Shown here: one piece after another, positions 21,006-33,179 of the stretch
Layout: every line of letters begins with the position of its first letter
How positions within the stretch are numbered: position 1 is the stretch's first letter
Origin: Tenodera sinensis
Taxonomy: Eukaryota; Arthropoda; Insecta; Mantodea; Mantidae
Direction: 5' to 3'
Assembly: GCA_030765045.1 (NCBI GenBank)
Contig: CM060967.1
Coordinates: 124,789,412-124,853,411 of the forward strand
Length of the DNA: 64,000 nucleotides
Position numbers and translations under genes: made by a program
The notes under the pieces: generated by a model
Seen by the model: only the letters and a program-made list of their open reading frames with translations
What the model was told of the DNA's origin: nothing
The model's database searches: none

Positions 21006-22008
21006 AACTCTAATTTGTTGCACCCACATGACTTTCTCTACTCTTGTACTAATCATTCTTATAAACTCTTATTCCTATATCTTCTTAGGTTAGTTGATAT
21101 AACATTTGCAGAAATTATCTTATTGCTTATTTCCTTGTAGGTGGAACGAGAATATGAGAATACAGTAGGCTTTGAGCGATAGTCAAATCTTTTAAAGTTT
21201 TGAGATTCCGTTCTCTTTGTACGGCTAAAATATAAAAATGAAATGCGATGTTCCATTTGACGAAAGTTCAAGTTCTCCAAAACTCACACAAATAATAAGT
21301 AATATCTCCGAAATGGTTCACTCTACTAAAAACTTATTTGAACACCTACATTTTTTGTGTGGTAAGATTCGGTCTAACTCTTACGGTTTGCCAGTTATGT
21401 AAAAGTCATCCATAGGAAACAGGACTACATAGGCTATAGCCAGAAAATTAAAAATATACATTTCATTTGCCGTAAAAATATCTTAAACATATGGCATTTT
21501 AATCAACATTGTTGGAGCCATTTTCAAGAAAATCACAATTTTTGAAAAGTTTTCCATGTAAAGGGTAGTTTAGGGTGTAGGAATTTTCTTCAAAATCTTC
21601 GTGTTGCATCGTTGAAAGAAGTTAAACTTAAATACCAATTTTAGTTTTTAACCAACTTTGCGTTTTTGAGTTATGACGTCCACAGACACACAAACCGTTT
21701 CCTAAATTCCCCTCCCCCCATTCAGGGGGCCTCTTAATGTCGGTCTAGGTGGTTAAGTTGGTTAGACACTGGCCTACTGATCCCAAGGTCGCGGGTTCAA
21801 ATTCGGCCCAGACCGATGACTTTTAAGTGTGCTCCATGTCAGTAGATTTACTGTCATGTAAAAGAACTCCTGCGTGACGAAATTCCGGCACACCAGTGAC
21901 GTTGATGTGATCCTAGCAATTGACAGCGTCGTTAAACAGCAAAATAATTTTTTGGGGTCCTCTGAACATATATTTCCGGTGAAATCTCGACATCGAATTT
22001 TTGGGTGG
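21006..22008 (-). repeat. RepA, nearly full length, interrupted by SINE-3
   Basis: Starts CTCTAATTTGTTGCACCCAC and keeps all blocks to GGGGGCCTC, where a SINE is inserted (21734..21953). It resumes with TCCTCTGAACATATATTTCC and CGACATCGAATTTTTGGGTG. The last ~35 bp are replaced at 22009 by transposase pseudogene sequence. Confidence 0.88.
21734..21953 (+). mobile_element. SINE-3, complete, inserted in RepA
   Basis: The tRNA-like head has TCTAGGTGGTTAAGTTGGTT around box A and CGCGGGTTCAAATTC as box B. The body has GATGACTTTTAAGTGTGCTC, CTGTCATGTAAAAGAACTCC and GACAGCGTCGTTAAACAGCA. Imperfect duplications GGGGCCTC and GGGGTCCTC flank it. Because it splits a RepA copy, it is younger than that copy. 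Minus-strand relatives occur at 25515..25713 and 44572..44793. Confidence 0.9.
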
Positions 22009-22666
22009 CGACTCTTGTGAGGGGTAAAATGAAGTTGTCCTCGTGCAGCCTAGGAAACAACCTGTTTTATAATATAGCAAGATACTGCTGACCATTAACC
22101 GTGTTTCTATCGAAGAATGGACTATAAACACATAGGTGGGACATCACTCAAAACACATTGAGTTTGGGTGATTAACGTTCATGTTCATTGTGTGGATGTG
22201 GGTTCTGTTTGCCCAAAATTCGAACATTATGTCTGTTTACCTTCTCACTAACATGGTAAGTCACTTCATCGCTGAACACGATGCGTTATACGAAAGTGTT
22301 ATTATCAATAGAATTATGAATCTCGTGACAAAATGTTACACGTTTGCATTTGTCATCATGACGCAGAGCCTGCAACATTTGTAACTTGTATGCCTTCATA
22401 ACCAACCGGCGTCTTAAAACACGCCAAATTGCTGTTGTAGGCAGTTGTAACTCCGGAATGGCACTAGGAGTTCCATGTTGTAGGACTACGTTGGAAGGCG
22501 ATTGAATTCGTGTGACATTGTCTTGAGAAACACGAAGACGGCCAGGACTCTTTCCTTTACATTCATATCCCCTTTCTACAAATTGTTGATACCATCTGCA
22601 AATGTTCCATCCATTTGGAGGATCAATTTGGTACCTCAAAGTGAAACGCCTTTGCACTGTAATCAA
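22009..22666 (-). pseudogene. Tc1/mariner-superfamily transposase, N-terminal and central part
   Basis: The minus strand translates as NICRWYQQFVERGYECKGKS, PGRLRVSQDNVTRIQ, LPTTAIWRVLRRRLVMKAYK and LQALRHDDKCKR. After a break it continues IVFSDEVTYHVSEKVNRHNV RIW and onward to RTTSF near 22030. The first half is a DNA-binding HTH region; FSDE holds the first catalytic Asp. Frame breaks and stops near 22185 make it a pseudogene. The C-terminal DDE part is missing here but present at 15548..15905. No TIRs were found at its edges. Confidence 0.8.
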
Positions 22667-22825
22667 TTATAGAATTACACTTCGCAAACTCGAGAACACA
22701 AAATATTTTTCTGCTGCGAAGTATATCTAACGACAATGAATATACATGTCTTCGTTCCTGCAGTAATCGAGCCGTGGCGCAACGATCGATAGTTTGGACA
22801 ACAAAATTCTTTGTGGCCTGATACT

Positions 22826-22908
22826 GTTATTCCTATATCTTCTTCGTGTTACATTTGTAGAGATTATTTTATTGGTTATTTCCTTATAGGTGCAAGGGGA
22901 ATATGGGT
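22826..22908 (-). repeat. RepA terminal-region fragment
   Basis: CTGTTATTCCTATATCTTCT, TTCGTGTTACATTTG and TTCCTTATAGGTGCAAGGGG match the RepA 3' region on the minus strand only. Confidence 0.75.
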
Positions 22909-23112
22909 TCAGAATATTACACAAGCTGAAGAACACCAACAATGGTCTGGTGAACACACCACAGTTTCTGATGTTCAAATAGTAAAGTAGCAGTGTTGCC
23001 GCCTGCATAAACCTAAAAACAGCAAAAATCCTACATAAAAGAAATGTGACAATTATAAAGTATCGTAAATCCTTGAAAGTGTATTTTATGACCCCATATC
23101 AATAACTACTTG

Positions 23113-23308
<196 letters not shown>

Positions 23309-24334
23309 TATATTGTTTAATACGTGTATATTTATTTAAGACACATAAAGAATTCAGAAAGGCATATCTATACCGTCAAAATTCTACAAAGAGAATAGTG
23401 CATATTAATTAACTTTATAGCATCAATGATGTCAAAAGTGGCTCCATACAGGGTAAAGGGTTAAAGAGCACAACCTTCATGCAGGTATTTCCAGGAATGT
23501 ATTACACAATATAATAAAACGTGAACACTTATTTGCAGTGATGGAGTGCAGTTCTCCGGGTCAGGGTCTGTTATATTTCATTGTACCTATACTTGAAAAT
23601 TGCTAAATGACCTTTAAAGCTATGTTTCCCAAGAACAAGAAACTTTCCTCCGCTCTGTTTACCTTTCGAGAGTAGCCTATAAATCAACACAAAACTTCCG
23701 TCCATTCATCTAGGCGAGTTTCTTCAAGTGTGTGAATCTCATCGCTGAAAGAGCGGAAAAGAAAGGCACGATTCATTGCACTGATGAAGGAATTTTATTT
23801 ACAGTTTAGTGCTTTGAATCTATCTTACAATTTTAAAAGATATCAATGTTCCTACAATAATCGTTAGTATTTTTACTTGTGAATAGGAGGCGAATAATAA
23901 TTTAGAAGTATTACCTATACACAGCAGTGATTTATTATACAAGGTGTTAGGGGTATGAACGTGAATGCTTAAGGGAGGCTTCTCAACGTTAACCTGAGGC
24001 ATAACTTATGCGATTCTTCTCTATAGTGCATGGATGCACAAATAAAAAATAAAATTTGTCGAATGTTTGATTGCCCAGATGAATTACGTATTTGTGTATT
24101 TATCATTTGTTGCTAAAATGGATAGTTTGACAACAAAAGATATTAAATAATTGGATTCCAGCGTATCTTTTGGAATAAATTCGTGAACATACGTTTGGAA
24201 ATCACGCAACTTTGGTGTGTGTGTAAAATGGAAGGTCAGGAATGTTGACAGTAAACACTGCGTGCTACGATCTCGTGGTAACTCACTGATGACTGCTCGG
24301 AAAGAAAACTACCCCTTCCCTCATTACTCGGAGT
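23309..24334. other. Mostly unassigned; RepB end motif near 23940
   Basis: ATACAAGGTGTTAGGGGTAT at 23937 matches the start of RepB, but the RepB body does not follow. Nothing else recognised. Confidence 0.45.
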
Positions 24335-24699
24335 AGCTGATAACTAGAGACTGGATGTTAGGCACTCAAAAACTTCAAAATAGACAGACAATATAGCAAT
24401 TAAAATGCCAAAATAGGCAAGCAAAATAGGTACTAAAACCGTAAAACTAGATGCTAAAATATTTACAACTACATGCAAAAACGGACAATAGATAGGAAAA
24501 ATGGACTTCTCTTGTTCTGAATTGAAATAAAACATTTAAATAATGCAGTATTTAATCAAATTTACGTATCTGATACATATAGATTAACTCACGAATCACA
24601 TACTACTGGAACCTAACCAAAACGCTACATGAAGTGCCTGTTAGTAATTTCGTTAAAGCATCACTTTTAATACACAATAAAGGTTATCGATCATTAACA

Positions 24700-24882
24700 C
24701 TCATTTATTACACATAATGGCGAGATAATTTTCAAATTTTCCACTTTCAAGTTATGCCTCGTATCAGATAGTACATTTGTGAGAATTGAAAACGACCGTT
24801 CCATTTCTACTGATGTTATTGAGCATGCTTCAAGAGCGCAAGTTTTGTGGATCAGTATGACTTGAAGCACTGTTTTCACCAC
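24700..24882 (-). pseudogene. hAT transposase C-terminal (dimerisation) remnant
   Basis: The minus strand reads CSITSVEMERSFSILTNVLS, then DTRHNLKVENLKI. This matches the hAT dimerisation signature (.ITS.EVERSFS......L...R.NL...NL). Only this tail survives. The preceding region 24380..24500 has repeated ATGC/AAA motifs like hAT subterminal sequence, but no TIR pair could be shown. Confidence 0.7.
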
Positions 24883-24950
24883 TAAGAATTATTCCTGTGC
24901 TCTTTTAATTGTTGAACGTCCCTATTCTCTTGAAGAATCCGCTTCCAGTT

Positions 24951-25278
<328 letters not shown>

Positions 25279-25514
25279 GATTTGAATCGTCCGCTGAGGT
25301 ACACGTCAGCATTCAACCTCCACTGAAGTATGAGATGTGCTTAGCACACGGACACCGTCGAGAAAAGACAAACACGAGTGTACCAGTTACCCTTTTTCCT
25401 CCCCGGCATGTACCGAAATCCTCTACAACCTGCTCCTTTGTGTGCTCAACGAAGAAGAGCCAAATTAGAATTGGCAACATTCGTATTTGGTACTAAAAAG
25501 CTTGGATTATTAAA

Positions 25515-25713
25515 ATTGTACGCTATTTACAATTGTCGCCGGTGTGCCGGAATTTCGTCCCACAGGAATTCTTTTACAAAGTAGTAAATCTACTGACATG
25601 GAGCTGTCGTTTTTAAGCACACTTAAAAACCATCGGTCTGAGCCGGATTTGAACCCGCGACCTTGCGATCACTAGGCCAGCGTTTAACCAACTGAGGTAT
25701 CCAGACCGACTAG
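25515..25713 (-). mobile_element. SINE-3 copy
   Basis: Minus strand: tRNA-like head at the right (CCTCAGTTGGTTAAACGCTG around box A, GCGGGTTCAAATCC box B), body with CTTAAAAACGACAGCTC and AATTCCTGTGGGACGAAATT, lost tail. A 33-bp minisatellite starts immediately beyond the head. Confidence 0.85.
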
Positions 25714-25718
25714 AGATG

Positions 25719-25849
25719 TGCAGTACAGTACCTACGTCTATTACTACGTGATGCAGTACAGTACCTACGTCTATTACTACGTGATGCAGTACAGTACCTA
25801 CGTCTATTACTACGTGATGCAGTACAGTACCTACGTCTATTACTACGTG
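25719..25849. repeat. 33-bp minisatellite, about four units
   Basis: The unit GATGCAGTACAGTACCTACG followed by TCTATTACTACGT repeats almost without change. Since 33 is divisible by 3, both strands show an open repetitive frame. I regard these frames as by-products. Confidence 0.93.
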
Positions 25850-26206
25850 AATATGAGCTGCATACACAATGCTAATGGATTGCCTAGTGTTTCAATACCA
25901 GTATTGTCGCACGTGGTCAGACCATTCGTACAAGCGTAGTTTAGCGCCAGTCGCCATGTACAAGTAATATTGTTTACGAGATTTTCAATTCTGTTTGGTA
26001 GATGCAGTATTTTTATGTCTGAGTGTTAAGTGTTGTGTTTTTCAGTTTCCGAGGTGAGTGACAGTTTTAGACAATAGTGAATAGATATGAATTCAGTTGA
26101 TGTTTTAAATAAACTCATTTTCTTCTAAATCTTTAGAAGATAAAATAAAAATTAAACAATTAGTAGGGCCAGTCCCCAACTTAAGCCTAACAAAAAAAGC
26201 GAAAGG
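25850..26206. other. Unassigned
   Basis: Contains TTCCGAG/GTGAGTGAC near 26050, a good donor-like site after a pyrimidine-rich stretch. No coding was recognised. Confidence 0.35.
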
Positions 26207-26480
26207 CTTAGGCAGTGTTGCCAAGTATAATTCAATAAAACAAGCTAAATCGGCTTGCCAAAAAGGCTAGAAAAGGCTAGATTATATTTTAATACTTATA
26301 TAAATATTAGAAAACTACATTATTAAAAAGTACGCATGGATCACCTAGCAAAAATAAACGTAGTCTTCATTATCCCCTCTGCCTCATTTCTACTGCTGCA
26401 GCTGGGATTTCCCTTAGGCTCTTACATGTATGCAGCATTTGTTCCAACAAGCTTCAATATTTCGTCTGGGACTGCGCATG

Positions 26481-27206
26481 AAAAATCTGATATGTTGCAC
26501 TCACATGACTTTCTCTACTCTTGTACTAACCATTCTTACAAACTCTTTTTCCTATATCTTCTTTGTGTTAGCTAAGATAAACATTTGTACAAATTATCTT
26601 ATTGCTTATTTCCTTGTAGGTACAAGGGGAATATTAGTGTACAGTAGGCTTTGTGCGATAGTCAAATCTTTTATAACTTTCAAATTCCGTTCTCATTGCA
26701 GGGTTAACACAACAAATTGAATAACGATGTTCCATTTGACAGAAATACAAATAACGAGGCTTATCTCCGAAATGCTCCAATTTATAAAAAAATATTCAGA
26801 CATAAATTGTGTATTTTAGAAAGATCTACAGTTTTTCATAGTAAGATTTGGTCTATCTGTAACCGTTTACCAGCTATGCAAAAGTCGTCCAGAGTAAATA
26901 GGAGTACAGAGGTTATAGCCAGAAAATTCAAAATATACATTTCATTTGTCACAAAGATATTTCAAACCTATCGCATTTTAATCAAAATCGTTAGAGATCA
27001 CTTTCGAAAAAATCTAAATTTTCGATAAACTTTCCATGTAAAGGGTAGTTTAGGGTGAAGAATTTTCTTCAAAATCTTCGTGTCGCATCCATGAAAGACA
27101 ATAAACTTAAATACCAACTTTGCTTTTTAACCAACTTTTCGTTTTTGGGTTATGTTATCCACAGGCTCGAGATACACACACAGACCTTTTTCTAAAAAGT
27201 GCCAAA
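26481..27206 (-). repeat. RepA, lacking its 5' end, inside the hAT-like element
   Basis: Begins AAAAATCTGATATGTTGCAC and ends after ACACAGACCTTTTTCTAAAA. The final ~90 bp are missing. The microsatellite position is nearly unexpanded. Confidence 0.85.
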
Positions 27207-27327
27207 GAATCTAACAACTTGGTGGAATCCATACTCCCAGATTCAAAAGATTCATGAATTCGCCAAAAGGATTATATCATCATGTGGAATAGCTGCAGTA
27301 GCGAGATTAAATGATGTATTATTTTAA
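27202..27327 (+). pseudogene. hAT transposase C-terminal fragment
   Basis: PKNLTTWWNPYSQIQKIHEF, then AKRIISSCGIAAVARLND and a stop. The WW..(Y)..Q.I...A..I.SS..IAAVAR pattern fits the start of the hAT dimerisation region (normally WW......L...A..ILS...SSA..ER). It lies at the 3' edge of the element, as expected. Short and diverged. Confidence 0.5.
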
Positions 27328-27495
27328 AGGTACTGGTAGATAAGTAAAAAATGAAAAAGGCTAGAAAAGGCTAATGAAGCTTAGAAAAAAGGCCAGGAAA
27401 GCTACTTGTAGCTGTTTGGAAAATTTATAGCTAGATAGGTTCTCAAAAAGGCCAGATCTAGCCTTAAAAAGGCTAAGTTGGCAACACTGCTTAGG

Positions 27496-29097
27496 ATAGA
27501 AGAATAGACTACAAATTTCGCCAGTAGAGTGAGTGCTATTATTGTACCTACTTCTATTGTTATATTTGTGGTTACTGTAGTAGCACATAGGTTTAAAAAG
27601 TTACGAGCCGCCACTGGCTCCAAGGGTAGTAAGTTAAACTAAAATTAAGTCGTTTTTATTATATCTATAGTGATTAGGAATAGCCTGTGCCTTTTGCTTA
27701 ACATCCGGTCTCTACTGATAAAAACACACAGATACGCGGGGAAACATGTCTTCGAGCCCTGGCCTAACTCGGATTGTCACTCGTAACTGGGTTAGTGGAT
27801 GCCGATGGTAAACGAAACATTCGCCTGTTCGGTACAATTCTGTTGCTAGACTGGGTGCATAATGTATTAAATAATACTCAATTATCTCCTTTACCTTTGA
27901 CGATAGACGAACTGATTATTACACTTTTTATTCCTCATATTTGACTCTATCGTCATGCGAAATCTGCCCACTCATGCCCCTAGCAACCTATATTTCCATA
28001 CGGGATGAAAGGTGCTGCTTCGGCCATAATAAACTGACTAATAGATGCAGGTGTAAAAATATAAGATACTAAGCTTCGTTTCGGTAAATCTAATCGTTTT
28101 GTAAAAATGTTCATTTTTTTGGCAATGTAAATGGCAACACTGAGCTGATGAGATTACTCCTTCCACTTGCCAGCGATCTGTATTATACCCAATCGGAGTG
28201 TGCTTCAAGGCAAGCACTACCCTCAGATGTAAACAAAATACTTGCCCAGTGCATTTACCGTACCATTGAGGTGGCCACTATCACGGGCAAATCCACTCGA
28301 ATCAAAATGTTATGCCTGACATATGAATGTTACTGAAATATGTACCTATTCGTTCAAATAATAATATTGTGTTGTTAAGCAGAAATATGAAATAATTCAA
28401 ACCACATAAACAAGCCTGACATAAAGGGACAGATTTTCTCAACGCACATCATCCTCATCATCATCCATTACCAGCTAAAACAAAAGTAATTACTTTTAAT
28501 ACACAAATGAATAAAGGTGTTTCTTAAAACAATTGTGGCCGTTTTTAGATTACCGGTCTGAAATAAAACTAACGACGTCCCTGACATAAATGCCACCTAC
28601 CAATGCCTATATTTGGCGCATGAACTTGTCGCCTACCATTGCCTCCCTCTCACTTCCAGTAACGCCAGGTGATACCTCCCCTAACCCCCACCTCCTACCT
28701 AATGTGCCGGCCGTTCGACCATTAAGGTTTATTGTCACAAAAGTTGCCACGTTTCTCTTAGAAATTAAACTTTGCATGATATGTTCACATTACATTAAGG
28801 TGAAAGTTATCCGAATTAACATAAAAAGATAAAATAAGACAGTTACTGAAATATATCGATTCGTCAAGAACCTAGATGGCTACAAATATTTGATATAAAT
28901 TAGGTTTTCTGGGCCAAACTGCTCTTTATTAACAATAATTGCATTGGACTTATTTGTTATACTTGTCCTGTAGAATTCTTGGTTAACCTATGGCAAAAAC
29001 AGTACCTTCCACCTGGTGTAAACAAACTGTTCAAAGCACGATTTCAAGACCCATGGTAACCCCTCATAGACTAGTAGGTATATATAGGTATTATCTA
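27496..29097. other. No feature recognised
   Basis: AT-rich with a few CAT repeats near 28450. No conserved protein or repeat family identified. Confidence 0.5.
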
Positions 29098-29760
29098 GGA
29101 GATTTTCCAGATAAGTTTCGTGTTGCATCTTGAAGATGCTGAATTTAAATACGAGGATTTAAACGTTTTTCAGTTATGTTGTATGCGCGCGCGCGCACGC
29201 ACACACGCCCCACAATCCAACACCCCCCCCCCCCCCCCCCCCCACGTCCCTACACCGCCGCCGCACACACCCCACCCAGCCGCACACTTTCCACCGCGCC
29301 ACACACACCCTACCTCGACCTCACATCACCCATCCCCCCCCCCCCACACACACACACACCTCACACATTTCGTAACCCCCACCCCGCCCTCACACACCTA
29401 CACCCTCACACAAATACTGACATCCCACACGCTCCACACCCCCACCACCTATACTCCCAACTCACAACCCCACGCTTCAAACCTCCACACCCCCACAACC
29501 ACATGCAGCGCAAACACCCACAACCCCTTACACCCCACACAAACCTCCAAGCCCACCCAAAAACCCCACCCCCATTCCCCCGACCACACACACCCACAAC
29601 TCCCACCTCCAATACTCAATCTAGCACATACCCTCAAATCTTTGTCAATTTTTGGGGTTTGAGGGAGTCTCAAAACGTGTATTTCCAGTGAAATTTCGAT
29701 ATCTAATATTGGATTGGAATGCGATACTTATATTTATTATAGTTAAGTAGTTGTGAAAGT
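29098..29760 (-). repeat. RepA 5' portion with an expanded C-rich core
   Basis: TTTCGTGTTGCATCTTGAAG and TTTTTCAGTTATGTTGTATG at the left, and GAGTCTCAAAACGTGTATTT with TCCAGTGAAATTTCGATATC at the right, flank a 450-bp C/A tract at the microsatellite position. Confidence 0.8.
29183..29632. repeat. C-rich (CA/CCCA)n tract
   Basis: Starts as GC/CA repeats, then becomes irregular CCCACA/CACACC with runs of up to about 20 C. Almost no G or T on the plus strand. Overlapping Pro/His/Thr-rich frames here are compositional. Confidence 0.9.
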
Positions 29761-30837
29761 ACATGCATACGGAAATAAAGCCGGCCTAATATATTTTGCA
29801 GACTATGTTGCCAAACTTTTATCCTTGGAAAGAATCAGGTGTATGCAAAGGCACTGCCTTGCACCACTGATTGACTGTGTCGATTTGTTCAAACATATGG
29901 AGCATTTCTCTGCCACTAGTGATCTGCTACACAATTTAAGCATATGTAGGTCTGAAATTTCATGAAAATCGATAAAAAACCAGCCTTTTTATTTTAATTC
30001 TATAAAATATTGGAGAAATTCCTGAATGCGAAAAATACATAATTTGCCTCCAGAAGCCGTTTGTAAATGCCCTACTGCATGATTAAATGTCACGTGAATT
30101 TTAATATGAACTATGCATTCAAACCCTTTATGACTGTCTTCTCGCTATTTATATAGGGAAATATAGAACCGAGGGTTAAACTATTAGACCACAGATGGGG
30201 AAAAGTGACACAATGTGTCATTTCCCCATAAATGTACCCGTTCACTCGGCTGCACACGTTTAGCTACCAGGCCACGACCCCGCTGTTATCTATCTCAAAG
30301 AACCGGTCAGCCCCTCACATTTGTTAGTGGTGAAATCATTTCGCATACAAGGTAAAATAAAAAACACGCTTTAAAGTCAATTGGGAAAATAAGTATTCTT
30401 GTGTTCCTAGTAAAAATAAACCATTGTGTTTGCTATGCAAAAATAAAATTTACGTAAGGTAATCACAATCACGCAATCACAAAACCAATACATCGTGCTT
30501 CTATTCGATTCAGCCATTGCACGCCTTGGCACTTACCTTGTTTGTAAAGACATGTGTATTCGTAAACAAACAGAACCGGAAAAGACGAGTGGCCTTGCAT
30601 TTGGTGAGAAGGCAAAAGTGGAAAGGGTAAACCTCGATTGCACTCCTGTCACTCCTATTCTCCATGCCTGTATTAGATCAAAATTAGAACATCTTTATTT
30701 ATTTATTATTTTTTTTTTCGCTACGGAAAAGCTACAAAGAAGCATATTTAATTATAATTTCTGAACTATAAGGATAACAAATATGAAATTAGGCTGTAAG
30801 ATATTTGCAATGCATTATATCTATGGTATACAAATTA
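29761..30837. other. Unassigned, with two SINE-4 fragments
   Basis: 30230..30345 (TAGCTACCAGGCCACGACCC, GAACCGGTCAGCCCCTCACA) and 30560..30690 (GGGTAAACCTCGATTGCACT, CCTGTCACTCCTATTCTCCA) both match parts of 36175..36400. They may be pieces of one decayed minus-strand SINE. Confidence 0.5.
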
Positions 30838-31742
30838 AAATATCTGATGGTTGAAGTCACATGACTTTCTCTACTTTTGTACTAACCATTCTTACAAACG
30901 CCTATTCCTTTATCTTCATGTTAGTTGAGATAAACTTGAGTTTGAAGAAATTACCTTATTGCTTATTTCCTTATAGGTGCAAGGGGGATACGGGAATACA
31001 GTAGGCTTTGAGCGATAGTCAAATCTTTTAAAGCTTTAAGGTTCCACTCTCTTTACACGGTTAACGTAAAAAAATGAACAACGCTGTTGCACTTGACGAG
31101 TTTGTTTTCCGAAACTGACACAAATAGCAAGGAATACCTCCGAAATGGTTTATTCTACAACAAAATTGATTTGGACATAGATTGTATATTTTAGCAAGAT
31201 CTACATTTTTTGTATAGTAAGATTTTGTCTATCTCTTATGCCTTACCAGTTATGCAAAAGTCAGCCAGAGTAAACAGGACTAGATGGGCTATAGCCAGAA
31301 AATTCAAAATATACATTTCATTTCTCATAAAAATATCTCAAGCATTTTAATCAAAATCGTCAGTCATTTTCAAGAAAATCCAAATTTTCGAAAATTTTCC
31401 ATGTAAAGGGTAGTGTAGGGTAGAGATATTTTCTTCAAAATCTTCGTGTCGCATCCTTGAAAGACATTAAACTTAAATATCAACTTTGGTTTTTAATCGA
31501 CTTTTCGTGTTTCAGTAATGCTGCCTACAGACTGACAAGACACAGACAGACAGACAGACAGATAAACAGACAGATAGATAGACAGACAGACACACACACA
31601 TACACAAGGAGTTTTTCTAAAAATGCATTAAGGGGATGGATTAAGGGGACCTCAAAATATATTTCCGCAGAAATCTCGACATCGAATTTTTGGGTGGAAT
31701 ACAATACTTCCTTTACTTTACTATACGTAGTACAGGAAGTCA
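30838..31742 (-). repeat. RepA, nearly full length
   Basis: Runs from TGAAGTCACATGACTTTCTC to GTAGTACAGGAAGTCAAAAA. The microsatellite position contains (ACAG)n/(ATAG)n units instead of pure CA. Confidence 0.88.
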
Positions 31743-32803
31743 AAAAGAAAAGGAAAAACTAACTTTATTAGTTCCGAATTTCAAATATTCAGTCATAAAT
31801 ATTCTTTACTGCAAAGAAAGTGATTGTACATCGCGGCAACAGATGGCAGGGCAGTTGTTGGTGAGGGACTATACTGTGATCAGCAGAACGGTGAACATGG
31901 ACAACTTTCCCTCACGAAGTGTGGCCAGTCAGCCTCACCCACATCACGTAAACATCCAAGGCCGCCTGTGTACACGTCTTACCTACAGCTACTTACTTCA
32001 TGTTATCTAATTGTTCCTAGATGTATACCAGGTAGTCCACAAGTTCTTTTAACAACACTCATGTTACAGGCAATCTACGTACAGTAGACGAATTTAGTAA
32101 GGTGCAAGGGTATCATGATTGTTTAACGAGACCTTCGTAGCTTCCTCTTCTTCCCTCTCTATACCCCTCTCCAATGACAGCACTATTCATGCTGCATGCT
32201 ATTTATAACCAATGACACGACGGCCTGAAAGGAAAGTATTGTTTTCTTCTGGTCGCAGTAAATCGTTACATATTAAGCTCAACTGTTTAACTCCAGCATA
32301 CCGTATACATCAGAAGGTATACGTGACTAGATTATTGGTTTATGGCAAGCTGTTAACACAGTTAGACAAATTTCAGAAACTGTGAAAATTCACAAAAATA
32401 TAACAGTGTTAATGCCACCCAAGAAAGGCGGTTTATTTCACAGGTATTAGATGAAAATGTTTCATTCGAAAACAGAAGCTGCATTATATATAACATCATA
32501 GACAAACATGTTTAGGGCTGGTTCAATAGGAATTTTAATACCAGTATAAATACAGAGAGAAATTGTATTAAACTTTTTATATTTTAAACTGCATTATGTT
32601 TACTGTAAAGCGTTATAGGTTTGTGTGACTAAGGATAAAGTTAAAGCTTTTCTTCTAACACAGAGTCGCTTAACCTAATGAATACTGCTTATTTCAAACA
32701 ATATCTGCACCCTTTTCCAAAACAGACGTTAAGGTTCTGGAGATAAATCTAAAGAAAATTAAAACGTGTTTTGTTACGAGGCCAGTTGCATCTTATCTTA
32801 ACA
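31743..32803. other. No feature recognised
   Basis: No repeat family or conserved coding seen. Confidence 0.5.
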
Positions 32804-32949
32804 TCACTGCCGCCACCGCCACCGCCACCACCACCGCCACCGCCACCGCCTCCACCACATGGTTTTCTTCGAGCCAACATTGAACGGTTTTATTGTAGAT
32901 ATCATGCCGGATACAACAAAAAAACTAACAAGTGTTTTCTGATCTACAT

Positions 32950-33000
<51 letters not shown>

Positions 33001-33025
33001 TACATATATGTTCTATACATTTTCT

Positions 33026-33062
<37 letters not shown>

Positions 33063-33130
33063 CCATCATCACCACCATCATCATCATCATCATTACCATT
33101 ATTACAATTATAATTATTATAATATTATTA
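32804..33130. repeat. Cluster of three microsatellites
   Basis: A (CCR)n tract at 32804..32860, an (AT)n tract at about 32954..32997, and a (CAT)n tract with CAC/ATT variants at about 33026..33130. Each generates low-complexity frames only. Confidence 0.93.
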
Positions 33131-33179
33131 TATTATTACTGTTAGTGTTTTTGTTATTGTTATTATTATGATTATTATA

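Larger units (their letters stand above)
26213..27489 (+). mobile_element. hAT-like element with terminal inverted repeats
   Basis: Left end CAGTGTTGCCAA and right end TTGGCAACACTG are perfect 12-bp inverted repeats. CTTAGG flanks both sides exactly (26207..26212 and 27490..27495). AAAAGGCTAGAAAAGGCTA recurs near both ends as subterminal repeats. CAGTG-type ends and the hAT-like coding at 27202..27327 point to hAT, although hAT duplications are usually 8 bp. A RepA copy (26481..27206) fills most of the interior. Confidence 0.75.

Noticed and set aside
25719..25849. CRISPR-like array
   Set aside because: The 33-bp units are contiguous with no spacers and the context is a eukaryotic SINE, so it is a minisatellite.
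25613..25867. Repetitive peptide with VVIDVGTVLHH units as a gene
   Set aside because: Encoded by the minisatellite and running into the SINE-3 head; no conserved domain.
29120..29691. Pro/His-rich frames of about 170-180 residues
   Set aside because: Compositional consequence of the C-rich tract at the RepA microsatellite position.
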